Source: Gracilariopsis chorda (taxonomy: Eukaryota; Rhodophyta; Florideophyceae; Gracilariales; Gracilariaceae). From it: a stretch of DNA of 64,000 nucleotides. This document shows positions 45,895 to 55,302 of the stretch, piece after piece; within the stretch, counting starts at the first letter, position 1; the number at the start of each line of letters is the position of its first letter. The position numbers were made by a program, and so were the translations under genes. The DNA is taken from assembly GCA_003194525.1 (NCBI GenBank), contig NBIV01000308.1, positions 1-64,000 on the forward strand. The letters run 5' to 3'. The notes under the pieces are model-generated. The model was not told the origin of the DNA. It did not search any database and was given only the letters and a program-made list of their open reading frames with translations.

Positions 45895-46519
45895 GCGCAA
45901 TACATTGTTGAAGATGTATCTTGCACATATCCCACCCTTCGAGTTAATGCTTGTCTTCTTCGTATTGGTTGCGTTCGTTCTTGACACAGCAAGTCGTCGA
46001 AGAGCTCATCTGAAAACATTGAACAAACTAGTCTAACAAACACAACTTCACTCCCTACCACAGGTGCAAGTCGCCGAGTCCCATATAAAAGTAGAGTCCG
46101 ACCTTGTGTCTTCCAGTACTCTCAACATCAACCCCAACAGCTCGGGGTTAATTCGTTTCAGACTTCAGCCATCATCTATGAAGTCCATCTTGAACACCCT
46201 TGTGGTGTTGTGCGCTCTTTTCTACATCTCTGTGGGATCAAGTCTCACATTGCACGACACCGAGGAAAGGATGTCTGAGCCGTGCAACATTCCGTCCGAT
46301 GTCGCGTACTGCATGGATGTGATGCGGGTGGGAACCAGATTCAATGATGAGAGCGCGCAGCACTTTGCGCGCCTCGAAGATCTCTTGTCGGAGCATGCAT
46401 TGGAAGAATGCTCTTGGGAGTCATTTGAGGGAAAGAAGAGTCCGGACGAATGCATTTCAACGCTTTCAAGGTTCAGTGAGAATTCTGTGCCTCCGATTAG
46501 TTCTTCGACAGACCTTGAC
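45895..46519 (+). repeat. Near-identical duplicated tract, copy B
   Basis: Partner of 42101-42725. It covers the promoter, leader, signal peptide and pro-region, and stops at the same codon where the tails begin to differ. Confidence 0.85.
46084..46091 (+). promoter_or_regulatory. TATA box of precursor gene B
   Basis: tataaaag, 94 bases before the ATG at 46178, identical to gene A. Confidence 0.7.
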
Positions 46520-46714
46520 TTTTCTGAACATATAGTTCGTGTAAATAAGGCTTGTTATAATGCTTGCAAGATCGTGAAAGGTTTGAAGTGCTGGAGGATA
46601 AGCGAGTTGAAATGGGGCAGTAGTGCGAGGAAGAAGTGCATGAAGAAGGTTAAGAGAAAGTGCAGGAAGAAGTGCAAGAAAAGCTGCTTGTTCTCAAAGT
46701 GCAAGAAGAAGTAG
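46178..46714 (+). CDS. Secreted Lys/Cys-rich peptide precursor B (178 aa), unknown family
   Basis: Signal peptide and pro-region are identical to gene A except for one residue (Lys for Asn before SPDE). From residue 115 on the sequence departs: EHIVRVNKACYNACKIVKG, LKCWRISELKWG, KKCMKKVKRKCRKKCKKSC, LFSKCKKK. The tail is again very basic, again has eight Cys, and keeps the KACY...CK...K start and the KRKCRKKC core, but is longer and contains two Trp. Conserved pre-pro part with a variable cationic tail is typical of diversifying secreted peptide families (inference). The frame ends with TAG at 46712-46714, followed directly by a second in-frame TAA. Confidence 0.75.
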   Translation: MKSILNTLVVLCALFYISVGSSLTLHDTEERMSEPCNIPSDVAYCMDVMRVGTRFNDESAQHFARLEDLLSEHALEECSWESFEGKKSPDECISTLSRFSENSVPPISSSTDLDFSEHIVRVNKACYNACKIVKGLKCWRISELKWGSSARKKCMKKVKRKCRKKCKKSCLFSKCKKK

Positions 46715-46884
46715 TAAACTTTGTTCTGTTTACGGTGATCATGAACTCTATGCAATGGCACCCGATTTATTTGCGGTGATGCACATATGTTTATAGCTTA
46801 TAAAAAGTACTTGACCGCGACTCGGAACAGCATGAATGATCAGAAGAGTAGTTTTAAGAATTGATAATGTAATAGTCTAGAACG

Positions 46885-47154
46885 TGTTGAGCTCTACGCG
46901 CAGTTAGACTCAACGAGGGGAACAACGCAACACGACACTGGGCACCTAGGCTCTGCCCCTCTTCTCCGAGTGCAGGCCTTGCCTTTACTGACGCCGATCA
47001 TATAGTCCTCGAAAGGTCGCCTTCGCGACCTTTCCGACACTTAGACTTATGTTCGAATTATTGTCAGCTCGTACAGGCCTGGCGGCCTTTGGTACTAACG
47101 AAGCTGCAGTACTTTGCATCGCGTAACACGGCCCAATGACGTTGTTGATATACA
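46885..47154 (-). repeat. LTR 1 (3' LTR of unit 1)
   Basis: 270 bp, TG...CA on both strands (sense TGTATATC...GCTCAACA). Contains a 10-bp perfect hairpin (47011-47034, loop cttc) just upstream in sense of a TATA-like ctatatga. Confidence 0.85.
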
Positions 47155-47157
47155 ACG

Positions 47158-50151
47158 TTAATAATCAAAGTTGCAGAGTCTTTGAGCTTCTGTCTTGATT
47201 CGGCGATCACCGGCAGTGCATAGGAAGTCTTCCAACAGCCCTGGCAAATCCTCTAGTACATTCTGCAGAGGTTCCCAAGTCTGATCGATCTTGTCCGGTA
47301 ATCCGAGCCATTCTACCAGAATACTTATGGCGTCGTTTTGCTTTCGTATTCCCTTAATCGCCTGGGCGTTCTGATAAGTAGATTCGCTGTGTTCTGCAAA
47401 CTCCAGCAACTGGGGGTCAACCTCTTGATTGCCTAAGGCTGCTCGGTAAAACATCAGTCTCCGAGCGTGCACCGTCTCCCTTTTCCCTTTAACAAGGTCC
47501 TTCACTTCGTAGACCCAGTTGGACTTACACCCCACCACCTGACGCGGCCCTCTCCATTTAAACTGAAGTTTATGGCCGTGCTTCTGGGCTTTACGGACGA
47601 GCAAATAGTCACCGATGGTGAAGTTCGTAGCTATGATATTGGTTCGCGCATTGTGCAGATCAATAGATTTCTGCCTTCGCTTCGAAACTACCGTTTGTAC
47701 CTCACGGTGCATTTTTTCCATAACCACCTGCGTGCGCTCAATTTCAATCAACTGTCGAGCTCTTACTTCTGTAAGTGTAGGCAGAGATGTGTACTTTTCC
47801 ATCGGTAACGCCTTCAGGAGAGGTCTTGATGGCTGGTGACCTGTGAAAACCTCCAGTGGCGTTCTGTATACTCCCTTTTTGCCCGTACGGAGTCCTAATC
47901 TCTTAAGTGGAGCTTGGTTGAGTATGCTCTGAACGCATTCCGTCACTGCAGGCCAGTCCTTGGCTGAAAGTCTAAACTCGTGCAACAAGGCTTTGCATGC
48001 TCGAAGGACTTCCCTGCACACTCTTTCAACGGTCCCGTTTGCCCAAGGAGTGTAGGCTGTAGTAAAGTGATGGTTCAGCTTAAGTTCTTCTGCGACAGCC
48101 CTCATCAGTTCGTTCTTGAAATGGGTTCCTTGATCGGATACCACCCAGTCCATGAGGCCAAATGTCGCTATCCACGTTGCGATGGCTTCTGCCGCAGCCG
48201 CGCTAGTTGCAGCTGTAAACGGCCATAACCAGGTAAAAGAGCTCATGTCATCCCTGAGGATTAATATGTAAAGCTCCTGGGTCACGCTTTCGCCCATGTA
48301 AAGAAAGTCGATGTGCACCACTTCGTTCGGTCTTTCTCCGTGTAACGCTGATCCTAACGGTCTCGGCACGATCTCACCGGATCGCGTTGTTATGCACTGC
48401 AGGCATCCCTTGACGAATGCCTGTATGTCTCCCGACATACCGTTCCACCTGAAGTTTTCGCGTATAACGCTCTCGGTGGCCTCACTACCCCTGTGCCCGA
48501 GACTTCCGCAGAGCGATAAGATCAGTATCTTCAACTTGAGCTCAGTGGCTTTGAATGGAACCCAAATAGCTGGGCCATCATATAGTAGTCCTTCTGGGCC
48601 TTCTCGTAAGTAGCCGGGCGGATTATCGTTCACCTGTGCGGTTCGAAACTCTTCAATGTCCGGCCACTCTACTTTGTCCGTAGGCGGCGCGATCGATGCT
48701 GCGGTAAACGCCAGGCTGCATATTTTCTGCGTTACTAATGGGTTTCTCCGGTAACCTTTCGTCCATCGCGTAAGAATGTCGGCGAATACGTTTTCCGTTC
48801 CGGGTATGTGCTCGATCGTGTATTCAAAACGCGAGAGGAATACCGCCCACCGCTGCACTTTCGCCACTATATGCTGCCCCAATGAAGGTTGGAGGGCCAT
48901 CGGCGCGAACACGAAGAGCAAATTGCGGTGGTCAGTGAATACGTGTACTGGATGTTCGTCCAGAAACATATAATCCAACTTATCGAATGTCTTCACTATG
49001 GCGTAGCCTTCCTGCTCGTATGTGCTCCAATTGACTTGAGCACCTTTGAATACTCCTCCGAGAAACGCCATTGGCTCGTGTTTCTGTTCTGCGAATGGCT
49101 TCTCCAACGTTTCTGGTTCTGTCTGAGTCACGACTCCAGACCAGTGGTTGTTCGATGCATCGGTGAATACACATATTACATTTCCAGCTCGCGGGTATGA
49201 GAGATACACTGCATTTCGTAGGCTGTCTTGTATGTCTGCAAAAGCTTGCGTATGTTCCTGGCCCCAAGACAGATCTCGCAGTGCCATTCCTTTGATAGCC
49301 CGTTTCTTCCGACGACCTGCTTTCTTGTAGGCTTCTTCTAGCATATTATTTATTGAAGCCACGCGTCTATCGAAATCTGGGATTGCCGTGGCCATCCAGC
49401 GACAGCAGTGAATAAACTCGCACAATTCATCCGCTGTGACGGGCGCGTGCATCTCCTTGAGACCCTCTACCTTTGCTGGGTCCATGGTATAGCCTTCTCC
49501 ATTGACTAGCCTTCCGCACCACTTGATTTCTTTTGCGAAAAACTGGCTCTTCTTCGCCGATATGAACAACCTCGTTTCCTTACAGATTTCGAGGAAGCGC
49601 CGGAGAGTACGTAGCAGCGTTGGCTCATCTCTGGCGTGAAGGTTGAAATCGTCTAACCATGCCTTCAGATTGCTTCGGAGCTCTTTAAAGAGCGGTTCTA
49701 CCGAGGATTGAAAGTGCGATGTAGCGTTCGTGAGACCAGGTATGACCCTCGTTGAGGAATAGGTACCATCCGGACAGACTACGCCACATGCCGAATAGGA
49801 ATCAGGGTGCAGTGGGAGCTGCCAGTATCCGTGTACAAAGTCAACGACAGCGAAGCACTTGCTTCCAGCAAAATCCTGTATTTCGGAATCCAAGTGAGGC
49901 ATGGGCCATGATTCCTTCAGCGTTGCAGCATTTAATGGGCGCAAGTCGATAGCGCATCTGAACCTGGCTTTCGATCCCACTTTTGGCACCAACAACGGGG
50001 CTGCCTGCCATTCCGCATGAGGGTTTGGTATGAATATGCCTAGCTCCACGAGCTTAGCCGTGTAGGCTTTGAGAAAGGCCCTTTGCGGCGCTGGATACCT
50101 CCGCGCTTTGACCTTTACCGGCCGCTTATTTGGATCAAGCCTGATCTGCAT
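47158..50151 (-). CDS. pol: Pol of unit 1: RT, RNase H, integrase, chromodomain (997 aa, intact)
   Basis: From Met at 50151, 35 nt after the gag stop. The same frame is open for about 70 nt into gag, so a -1 frameshift product is possible. RT has LVPKVGSKARFRCAIDLRPL, FAVVDFVHGYWQLPL and AWLDDFNLHA; the active box is WLDD with D167-D168. RNase H has FTDASNNHWSGVV, FTDHRNLLFVF and FADILTRW. The integrase zinc finger reads LCGSLGHRG...CLQC with Leu547 where the first His is expected, and H553 present. The catalytic triad is D615 (HIDFLYMG), D673 (SDQGTHF) and E709 (GTVERVC), spacing 57 and 35. It ends with a GPF-like module (LQFKWRGPRQVVGC) and a chromodomain-like end (ISILVEWLGLPDKIDQTWEP). 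The RT style recalls the gypsy elements of oomycetes (from memory). Confidence 0.92.
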   Translation of the reverse strand: MQIRLDPNKRPVKVKARRYPAPQRAFLKAYTAKLVELGIFIPNPHAEWQAAPLLVPKVGSKARFRCAIDLRPLNAATLKESWPMPHLDSEIQDFAGSKCFAVVDFVHGYWQLPLHPDSYSACGVVCPDGTYSSTRVIPGLTNATSHFQSSVEPLFKELRSNLKAWLDDFNLHARDEPTLLRTLRRFLEICKETRLFISAKKSQFFAKEIKWCGRLVNGEGYTMDPAKVEGLKEMHAPVTADELCEFIHCCRWMATAIPDFDRRVASINNMLEEAYKKAGRRKKRAIKGMALRDLSWGQEHTQAFADIQDSLRNAVYLSYPRAGNVICVFTDASNNHWSGVVTQTEPETLEKPFAEQKHEPMAFLGGVFKGAQVNWSTYEQEGYAIVKTFDKLDYMFLDEHPVHVFTDHRNLLFVFAPMALQPSLGQHIVAKVQRWAVFLSRFEYTIEHIPGTENVFADILTRWTKGYRRNPLVTQKICSLAFTAASIAPPTDKVEWPDIEEFRTAQVNDNPPGYLREGPEGLLYDGPAIWVPFKATELKLKILILSLCGSLGHRGSEATESVIRENFRWNGMSGDIQAFVKGCLQCITTRSGEIVPRPLGSALHGERPNEVVHIDFLYMGESVTQELYILILRDDMSSFTWLWPFTAATSAAAAEAIATWIATFGLMDWVVSDQGTHFKNELMRAVAEELKLNHHFTTAYTPWANGTVERVCREVLRACKALLHEFRLSAKDWPAVTECVQSILNQAPLKRLGLRTGKKGVYRTPLEVFTGHQPSRPLLKALPMEKYTSLPTLTEVRARQLIEIERTQVVMEKMHREVQTVVSKRRQKSIDLHNARTNIIATNFTIGDYLLVRKAQKHGHKLQFKWRGPRQVVGCKSNWVYEVKDLVKGKRETVHARRLMFYRAALGNQEVDPQLLEFAEHSESTYQNAQAIKGIRKQNDAISILVEWLGLPDKIDQTWEPLQNVLEDLPGLLEDFLCTAGDRRIKTEAQRLCNFDY

Positions 50152-50186
50152 TGGCGGGATATTGGCTGGGTCGGCTTTCCCCAGCC

Positions 50187-51917
50187 TTAGTCGAAAACCG
50201 ACTTGAACTCCGTAAGTAGCTTTCCAAGCTCTTCGGTGCCTACGGTGGACATACCATTAGCCTCTGCTTTCTTCACCAGTTTCTCCATGGCTTCATCAAG
50301 ATCCTGGGGATCATCGTCACCGAGGTCAATGTAAACATTGCTATCCTCAAGACCGTCGTCTCCTTCCGTGGCGCTGCTATGAAATGTCCCTCCGCTCATT
50401 AGAGATGCGATGGTACCATGCGTTCCTTGAGCTCTTTTCTTCGAGTCCGCCGCTAAGGCTTGGGGAATGTTAATGACACCATCATTCTGGTCACAGGCAG
50501 TGGCTAGAATGGCCTTGTTGTCACAGCCTATTGACTGTAATACTGGCCGTCCAATGATGACATATTCTAACTCAGCCTTTCCAACTTTCCATTCGATGGA
50601 CCTAAGCACTAACTTAGCGCCATGCCTAATGCGAAGTTGCACGTCCAAGGTAACCTTCCGGTTACATTCGATGTTCGCCTGCTTTGAATCTTCAGTAGAT
50701 ATTCCGCTATATTTGTGCGGCGGCTCCAGTTTATCCGCACGCAAATTCATATCCGCGGATTGGATACAATCAAATATTGCCTCTGGCAGGAGATTGATGT
50801 CTGACCCTTGGTCTGCGAGCACGACTGTTTCTACCGCTCCGTTACAGAACATCGCACTGAACAGCGATGAGTGGGAATCTATTTTGTCCGCCGCAATCCG
50901 ATTGACCCGGCCTCGTGGAGGATCTCCCTTGTCTCCTTTGTTCTTGGTGGATTGTTTCTTTTTCTTTGCTCGGATCATCCGCTGGTACATTTCCTTCTCT
51001 TCGATTGTAGAGTTAGGACAATCCTTGATCCAGTGACGTCCACCACAGTCAGGGTTAAGGCACTCTGGCAGGTCCTCGTCCTTCTCCTTAGTGCCTCCCT
51101 TGTGTTGATGGGCTTTATTAATTTTGGCTGCGTTTCTCCTTTCACGGTTTCGCTTCCCAGGGCGTTGTCTGTACGACTTTGTACTAGTCCTGACGAACCG
51201 CCGGCGCCGTTCGTGCAAGGCGCTCGACCCCGACGAGCCATCGCAGCTTTCGGCTTCTGACTCAGCGATTGCTTCTTGCTCGAGCTCTAATTTCTTTGCT
51301 TGCAGAGCAAGCTCTCGCATGAAAGCTCCAAAATCTTTCTTTTCAAATCCTTCGTCTTTGCGCCATCGAACTATATTCTTCATTCGATCACGCAGGTTCT
51401 TTGGTTTGATGCGTTTAAGAATATGCTCGATGGCAATATGCGGCTTGTCAGTGGGAAGATCCTGCATTCCGGCTGATTCCAACACGGTGATGTAACGGTA
51501 GTGCAGGTTCCAGACTCTGTCTTCAGCTTCCTTAAGGGATGTGTCCATTTTCACCTTACTAACAATATGCTCAATCCTGGATAGGTCGTTACCATCAGGG
51601 GTAAAACTGGCTCGGGTATGGACGCACTTCTTCAGCTGTTCTTCTGATATACTTGGGACGTCTTTGGCTTTGATCCACTCTGCTGTCAGAAAGATCTTTA
51701 GCATTGAGTTATCGATTGAGGCTTTATAAGAAGTGGGGGTAATTTCGATGCCCGGCTCCCGATTCTTTTCCTCAACCTGCTTCTCGTACAGCTCTCGCTG
51801 TTTCTGAAACGTCGCGAAATGCCTGAGGGTCACACCTTGCAGCCTGGGTGCCTCAAGATTTGACACAATGGTCTGCCTGACCGTAGAAGCGGTGGCTTTG
51901 TTGGATTCCTGCCCCAT
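50187..51917 (-). CDS. gag-pro: Gag-protease of unit 1 (576 aa, intact)
   Basis: ATG at 51917 follows an in-frame TAA two codons earlier, so the start is fixed; it lies only 43 nt from the LTR. The N-terminus MGQESN fits the N-myristoylation pattern. A helical capsid-like part (SYKASIDNSMLKIFLTAEW; ALQAKKLELEQEAI) is followed by a basic region and the knuckle CLNPDCGGRHWIKDC at about residues 286-300 (CX4CX3HX4C). A retropepsin fold follows: VVLADQGSDINLLPEAIF with D369-Q370-G371 in place of DTG/DSG, and YVIIGRPVLQSIG as the C-terminal motif. An acidic stretch (YIDLGDDDPQDLDEAMEK) ends the protein. Gag packages RNA and the protease processes the polyprotein. The stop is TAA at 50187. Confidence 0.9.
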   Translation of the reverse strand: MGQESNKATASTVRQTIVSNLEAPRLQGVTLRHFATFQKQRELYEKQVEEKNREPGIEITPTSYKASIDNSMLKIFLTAEWIKAKDVPSISEEQLKKCVHTRASFTPDGNDLSRIEHIVSKVKMDTSLKEAEDRVWNLHYRYITVLESAGMQDLPTDKPHIAIEHILKRIKPKNLRDRMKNIVRWRKDEGFEKKDFGAFMRELALQAKKLELEQEAIAESEAESCDGSSGSSALHERRRRFVRTSTKSYRQRPGKRNRERRNAAKINKAHQHKGGTKEKDEDLPECLNPDCGGRHWIKDCPNSTIEEKEMYQRMIRAKKKKQSTKNKGDKGDPPRGRVNRIAADKIDSHSSLFSAMFCNGAVETVVLADQGSDINLLPEAIFDCIQSADMNLRADKLEPPHKYSGISTEDSKQANIECNRKVTLDVQLRIRHGAKLVLRSIEWKVGKAELEYVIIGRPVLQSIGCDNKAILATACDQNDGVINIPQALAADSKKRAQGTHGTIASLMSGGTFHSSATEGDDGLEDSNVYIDLGDDDPQDLDEAMEKLVKKAEANGMSTVGTEELGKLLTEFKSVFD

Positions 51918-51960
51918 TGCTTAACTGCAACGTAAGCTGGTCTGTGCACACAATTATAAT

Positions 51961-52230
51961 TGTTGAGCTCTACGCGCAGTTAGACTCAACGAGGGGAACA
52001 ACGCAACACGACACTGGGCACCTAGGCTCTGCCCCTCTTCTCCGAGTGCAGGCCTTGCCTTTACTGACGCCGATCATATAGTCCTCGAAAGGTCGCCTTC
52101 GCGACCTTTCCGACACTTAGACTTATGTTCGAATTATTGTCAGCTCGTACAGGCCTGGCGGCCTTTGGTACTAACGAAGCTGCAGTACTTTGCATCGCGT
52201 AACACGGCCCAATGACGTTGTTGATATACA
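51961..52230 (-). repeat. LTR 2 (shared by units 1 and 2)
   Basis: 270 bp, near-identical to LTR 1. Hairpin at 52087-52110. The junction with unit 1 forms the perfect palindrome caattataattg (51951-51962). Confidence 0.9.
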
Positions 52231-52233
52231 ACG

Positions 52234-55200
52234 TTAATAATCAAAGTTGCAGAGTCTTTGAGCTTCTGTCTTGATTCGGCGATCACCGGCAGTGCATAGG
52301 AAGTCTTCCAACAGCCCTGGCAAATCCTCTAGTACATTCTGCAGAGGTTCCCAAGTCTGATCGATCTTGTCCGGTAATCCGAGCCATTCTACCAGAATAC
52401 TTATGGCGTCGTTTTGCTTTCGTATTCCCTTAATCGCCTGGGCGTTCTGATAAGTAGATTCGCTGTGTTCTGCAAACTCCAGCAACTGGGGGTCAACCTC
52501 TTGATTGCCTAAGGCTGCTCGGTAAAACATCAGTCTCCGAGCGTGCACCGTCTCCCTTTTCCCTTTAACAAGGTCCTTCACTTCGTAGACCCAGTTGGAC
52601 TTACACCCCACCACCTGACGCGGCCCTCTCCATTTAAACTGAAGTTTATGGCCGTGCTTCTGGGCTTTACGGACGAGCAAATAGTCGCCGATGGTGAAGT
52701 TCGTAGCTATGATATTGGTTCGCGCATTGTGCAGATCAATAGATTTCTGCCTTCGCTTCGAAACTACCGTTTGTACCTCACGGTGCATGTTTTCCATAAC
52801 CACCTGCGTGCGCTCAATTTCAATCAACTGTCGAGCTCTTACTTCTGTAAGTGTAGGCAGAGATGTGTACTTTTCCATCGGTAACGCCTTCAGGAGAGGT
52901 CTTGATGGCTGGTGACCTGTGAAAACCTCCAGTGGCGTTCTGTATACTCCCTTTTTGCCCGTACGGAGTCCTAATCTCTTCAGTGGAGCTTGGTTGAGTA
53001 TGCTCTGAACGCATTCCGTCACTGCAGGCCAGTCCTTGGCTGAAAGTCTAAACTCGTGCAACAAGGCTTTGCATGCTCGAAGGACTTCCTGCACACTCTT
53101 TCAACGGTCCCGTTTGCCCAAGGAGTGTAGGCTGTAGTAAAGTGATGGTTCAGCTTAAGTTCTTCTGCGACAGCCCTCATCAGTTCGTTCTTGAAATGGG
53201 TTCCTTGATCGGATACCACCCAGTCCATGAGGCCAAATGTCGCTATCCACGTTGCGATGGCTTCTGCCGCAGCCGCGCTAGTTGCAGCTGTAAACGGCCA
53301 TAACCAGGTAAAAGAGCTCATGTCATCCCTGAGGATTAATATGTAAAGCTCCTGGGTCACGCTTTCGCCCATGTAAAGAAAGTCGATGTGCACCACTTCG
53401 TTCGGTCTTTCTCCGTGTAACGCTGATCCTAACGGTCTCGGCACGATCTCACCGGATCGCGTTGTTATGCACTGCAGGCATCCCTTGACGAATGCCTGTA
53501 TGTCTCCCGACATACCGTTCCACCTGAAGTTTTCGCGTATAACGCTCTCGGTGGCCTCACTACCCCTGTGCCCGAGACTTCCGCAGAGCGATAAGATCAG
53601 TATCTTCAACTTGAGCTCAGTGGCTTTGAATGGAACCCAAATAGCTGGGCCATCATATAGTAGTCCTTCTGGGCCTTCTCGTAAGTAGCCGGGCGGATTA
53701 TCGTTCACCTGTGCGGTTCGAAACTCTTCAATGTCCGGCCACTCTACTTTGTCCGTAGGCGGCGCGATCGATGCTGCGGTAAACGCCAGGCTGCATTTTT
53801 TCTGCGTTACTAGTGGGTTTCTCCGGTAACCTTTCGTCCATCGCGTAAGAATGTCGGCGAATACGTTTTTCCGTTCCGGGTATGTGCTCGATCGTGTATT
53901 CAAAACGCGAGAGGAATACCGCCCACCGCTGCACTTTCGCCACTATATGCTGCCCCAATGAAGGTTGGAGGGCCATCGGCGCGAACACGAAGAGCAAATT
54001 GCGGTGGTCAGTGAATACGTGTACTGGATGTTCGTCCAGAAACATATAATCCAACTTATCGAATGTCTTCACTATGGCGTAGCCTTCCTGCTCGTATGTG
54101 CTCCAATTGACTTGAGCACCTTTGAATACTCCTCCGAGAAACGCCATTGGCTCGTGTTTCTGTTCTGCGAATGGCTTCTCCAACGTTTCTGGTTCTGTCT
54201 GAGTCACGACTCCAGACCAGTGGTTGTTCGATGCATCGGTGAATACACATATTACGTTTCCAGCTCGCGGGTATGAGAGATACACTGCATTTCGTAGGCT
54301 GTCTTGTATGTCTGCAAAAGCTTGCGTATGTTCCTGGCCCCAAGACAGATCTCGCAGTGCCATTCCTTTGATAGCCCGTTTCTTCCGACGACCTGCTTTC
54401 TTGTAGGCTTCTTCTAGCATATTATTTAGTGAAGCCACGCGTCTATCGAAATCTGGGATTGCCGTGGCCATCCAGCGACAGCAGTGAATAAACTCGCACA
54501 ATTCATCCGCTGTGACGGGCGCGTGCATCTCCTTGAGACCCTCTACCTTTGCTGGGTCCATGGTATAGCCTTCTCCATTGACTAGCCTTCCGCACCACTT
54601 GATTTCTTTTGCGAAAAACTGGCTCTTCTTCGCCGATATGAACAACCTCGTTTCCTTACAGATTTCGAGGAAGCGCCGGAGAGTACGTAGCAGCGTTGGC
54701 TCATCTCTGGCGTGAAGGTTGAAATCGTCTAACCATGCCTTCAGATTGTTTCGGAGCTCTTTAAAGAGCGGTTCTACCGAGGATTGAAAGTGCGATGTAG
54801 CGTTCGTGAGACCAGGTATGACCCTCGTTGAGGAATAGTTACCATCCGGACAGACTACGCCACATGCCGAATAGGAATCAGGGTGCAGTGGGAGCTGCCA
54901 GTATCCGTGTACAAAGTCAACGACAGCGAAGCACTTGCTTCCAGCAAAATCCTGTATTTCGGAATCCAAGTGAGGCATGGGCCATGATTCCTTCAGCGTT
55001 GCAGCATTTAATGGGCGCAAGTCGATAGCGCATCTGAACCTGGCTTTCGATCCCACTTTTGGCACCAACAACGGGGCTGCCTGCCATTCCGCATGAGGGT
55101 TTGGTATGAATATGCCTAGCTCCACGAGCTTAGCCGTGTAGGCTTTGAGAAAGGCCCTTTGCGGCGCTGGATACCTCCGCGCTTTGACCTTTACCGGCCG

Positions 55201-55302
55201 CTTATTTGGATCAAGCCTGATCTGCATTGGCGGGATATTGGCTGGGTCGGCTTTCCCAGCCTTAGTCGAAAACCGACTTGAACTCCGTAAGTAGCTTTCC
55301 AA
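52234..55302 (-). pseudogene. pol: Pol of unit 2, three single-base indels
   Basis: Same protein as unit 1 but split into 53728-55302, 53019-53903 and 52234-53094. The breaks are C3 for C4 at 55255-55257, T5 for T4 at 53866-53870, and C2 for C3 at 53088-53089. The first change puts pol in the +1 instead of the -1 frame relative to gag. Catalytic residues are otherwise as in unit 1. Confidence 0.85.

Noticed and set aside
50187..50200. Canonical -1 slippery heptamer at the gag stop
   Set aside because: ggttttc does not satisfy X-XXY-YYZ, so frameshifting is left open rather than annotated.
50467..51495. Plus-strand frames repeated in every array unit
   Set aside because: Antisense shadows of Gag-protease; they recur only because the units are near-identical.
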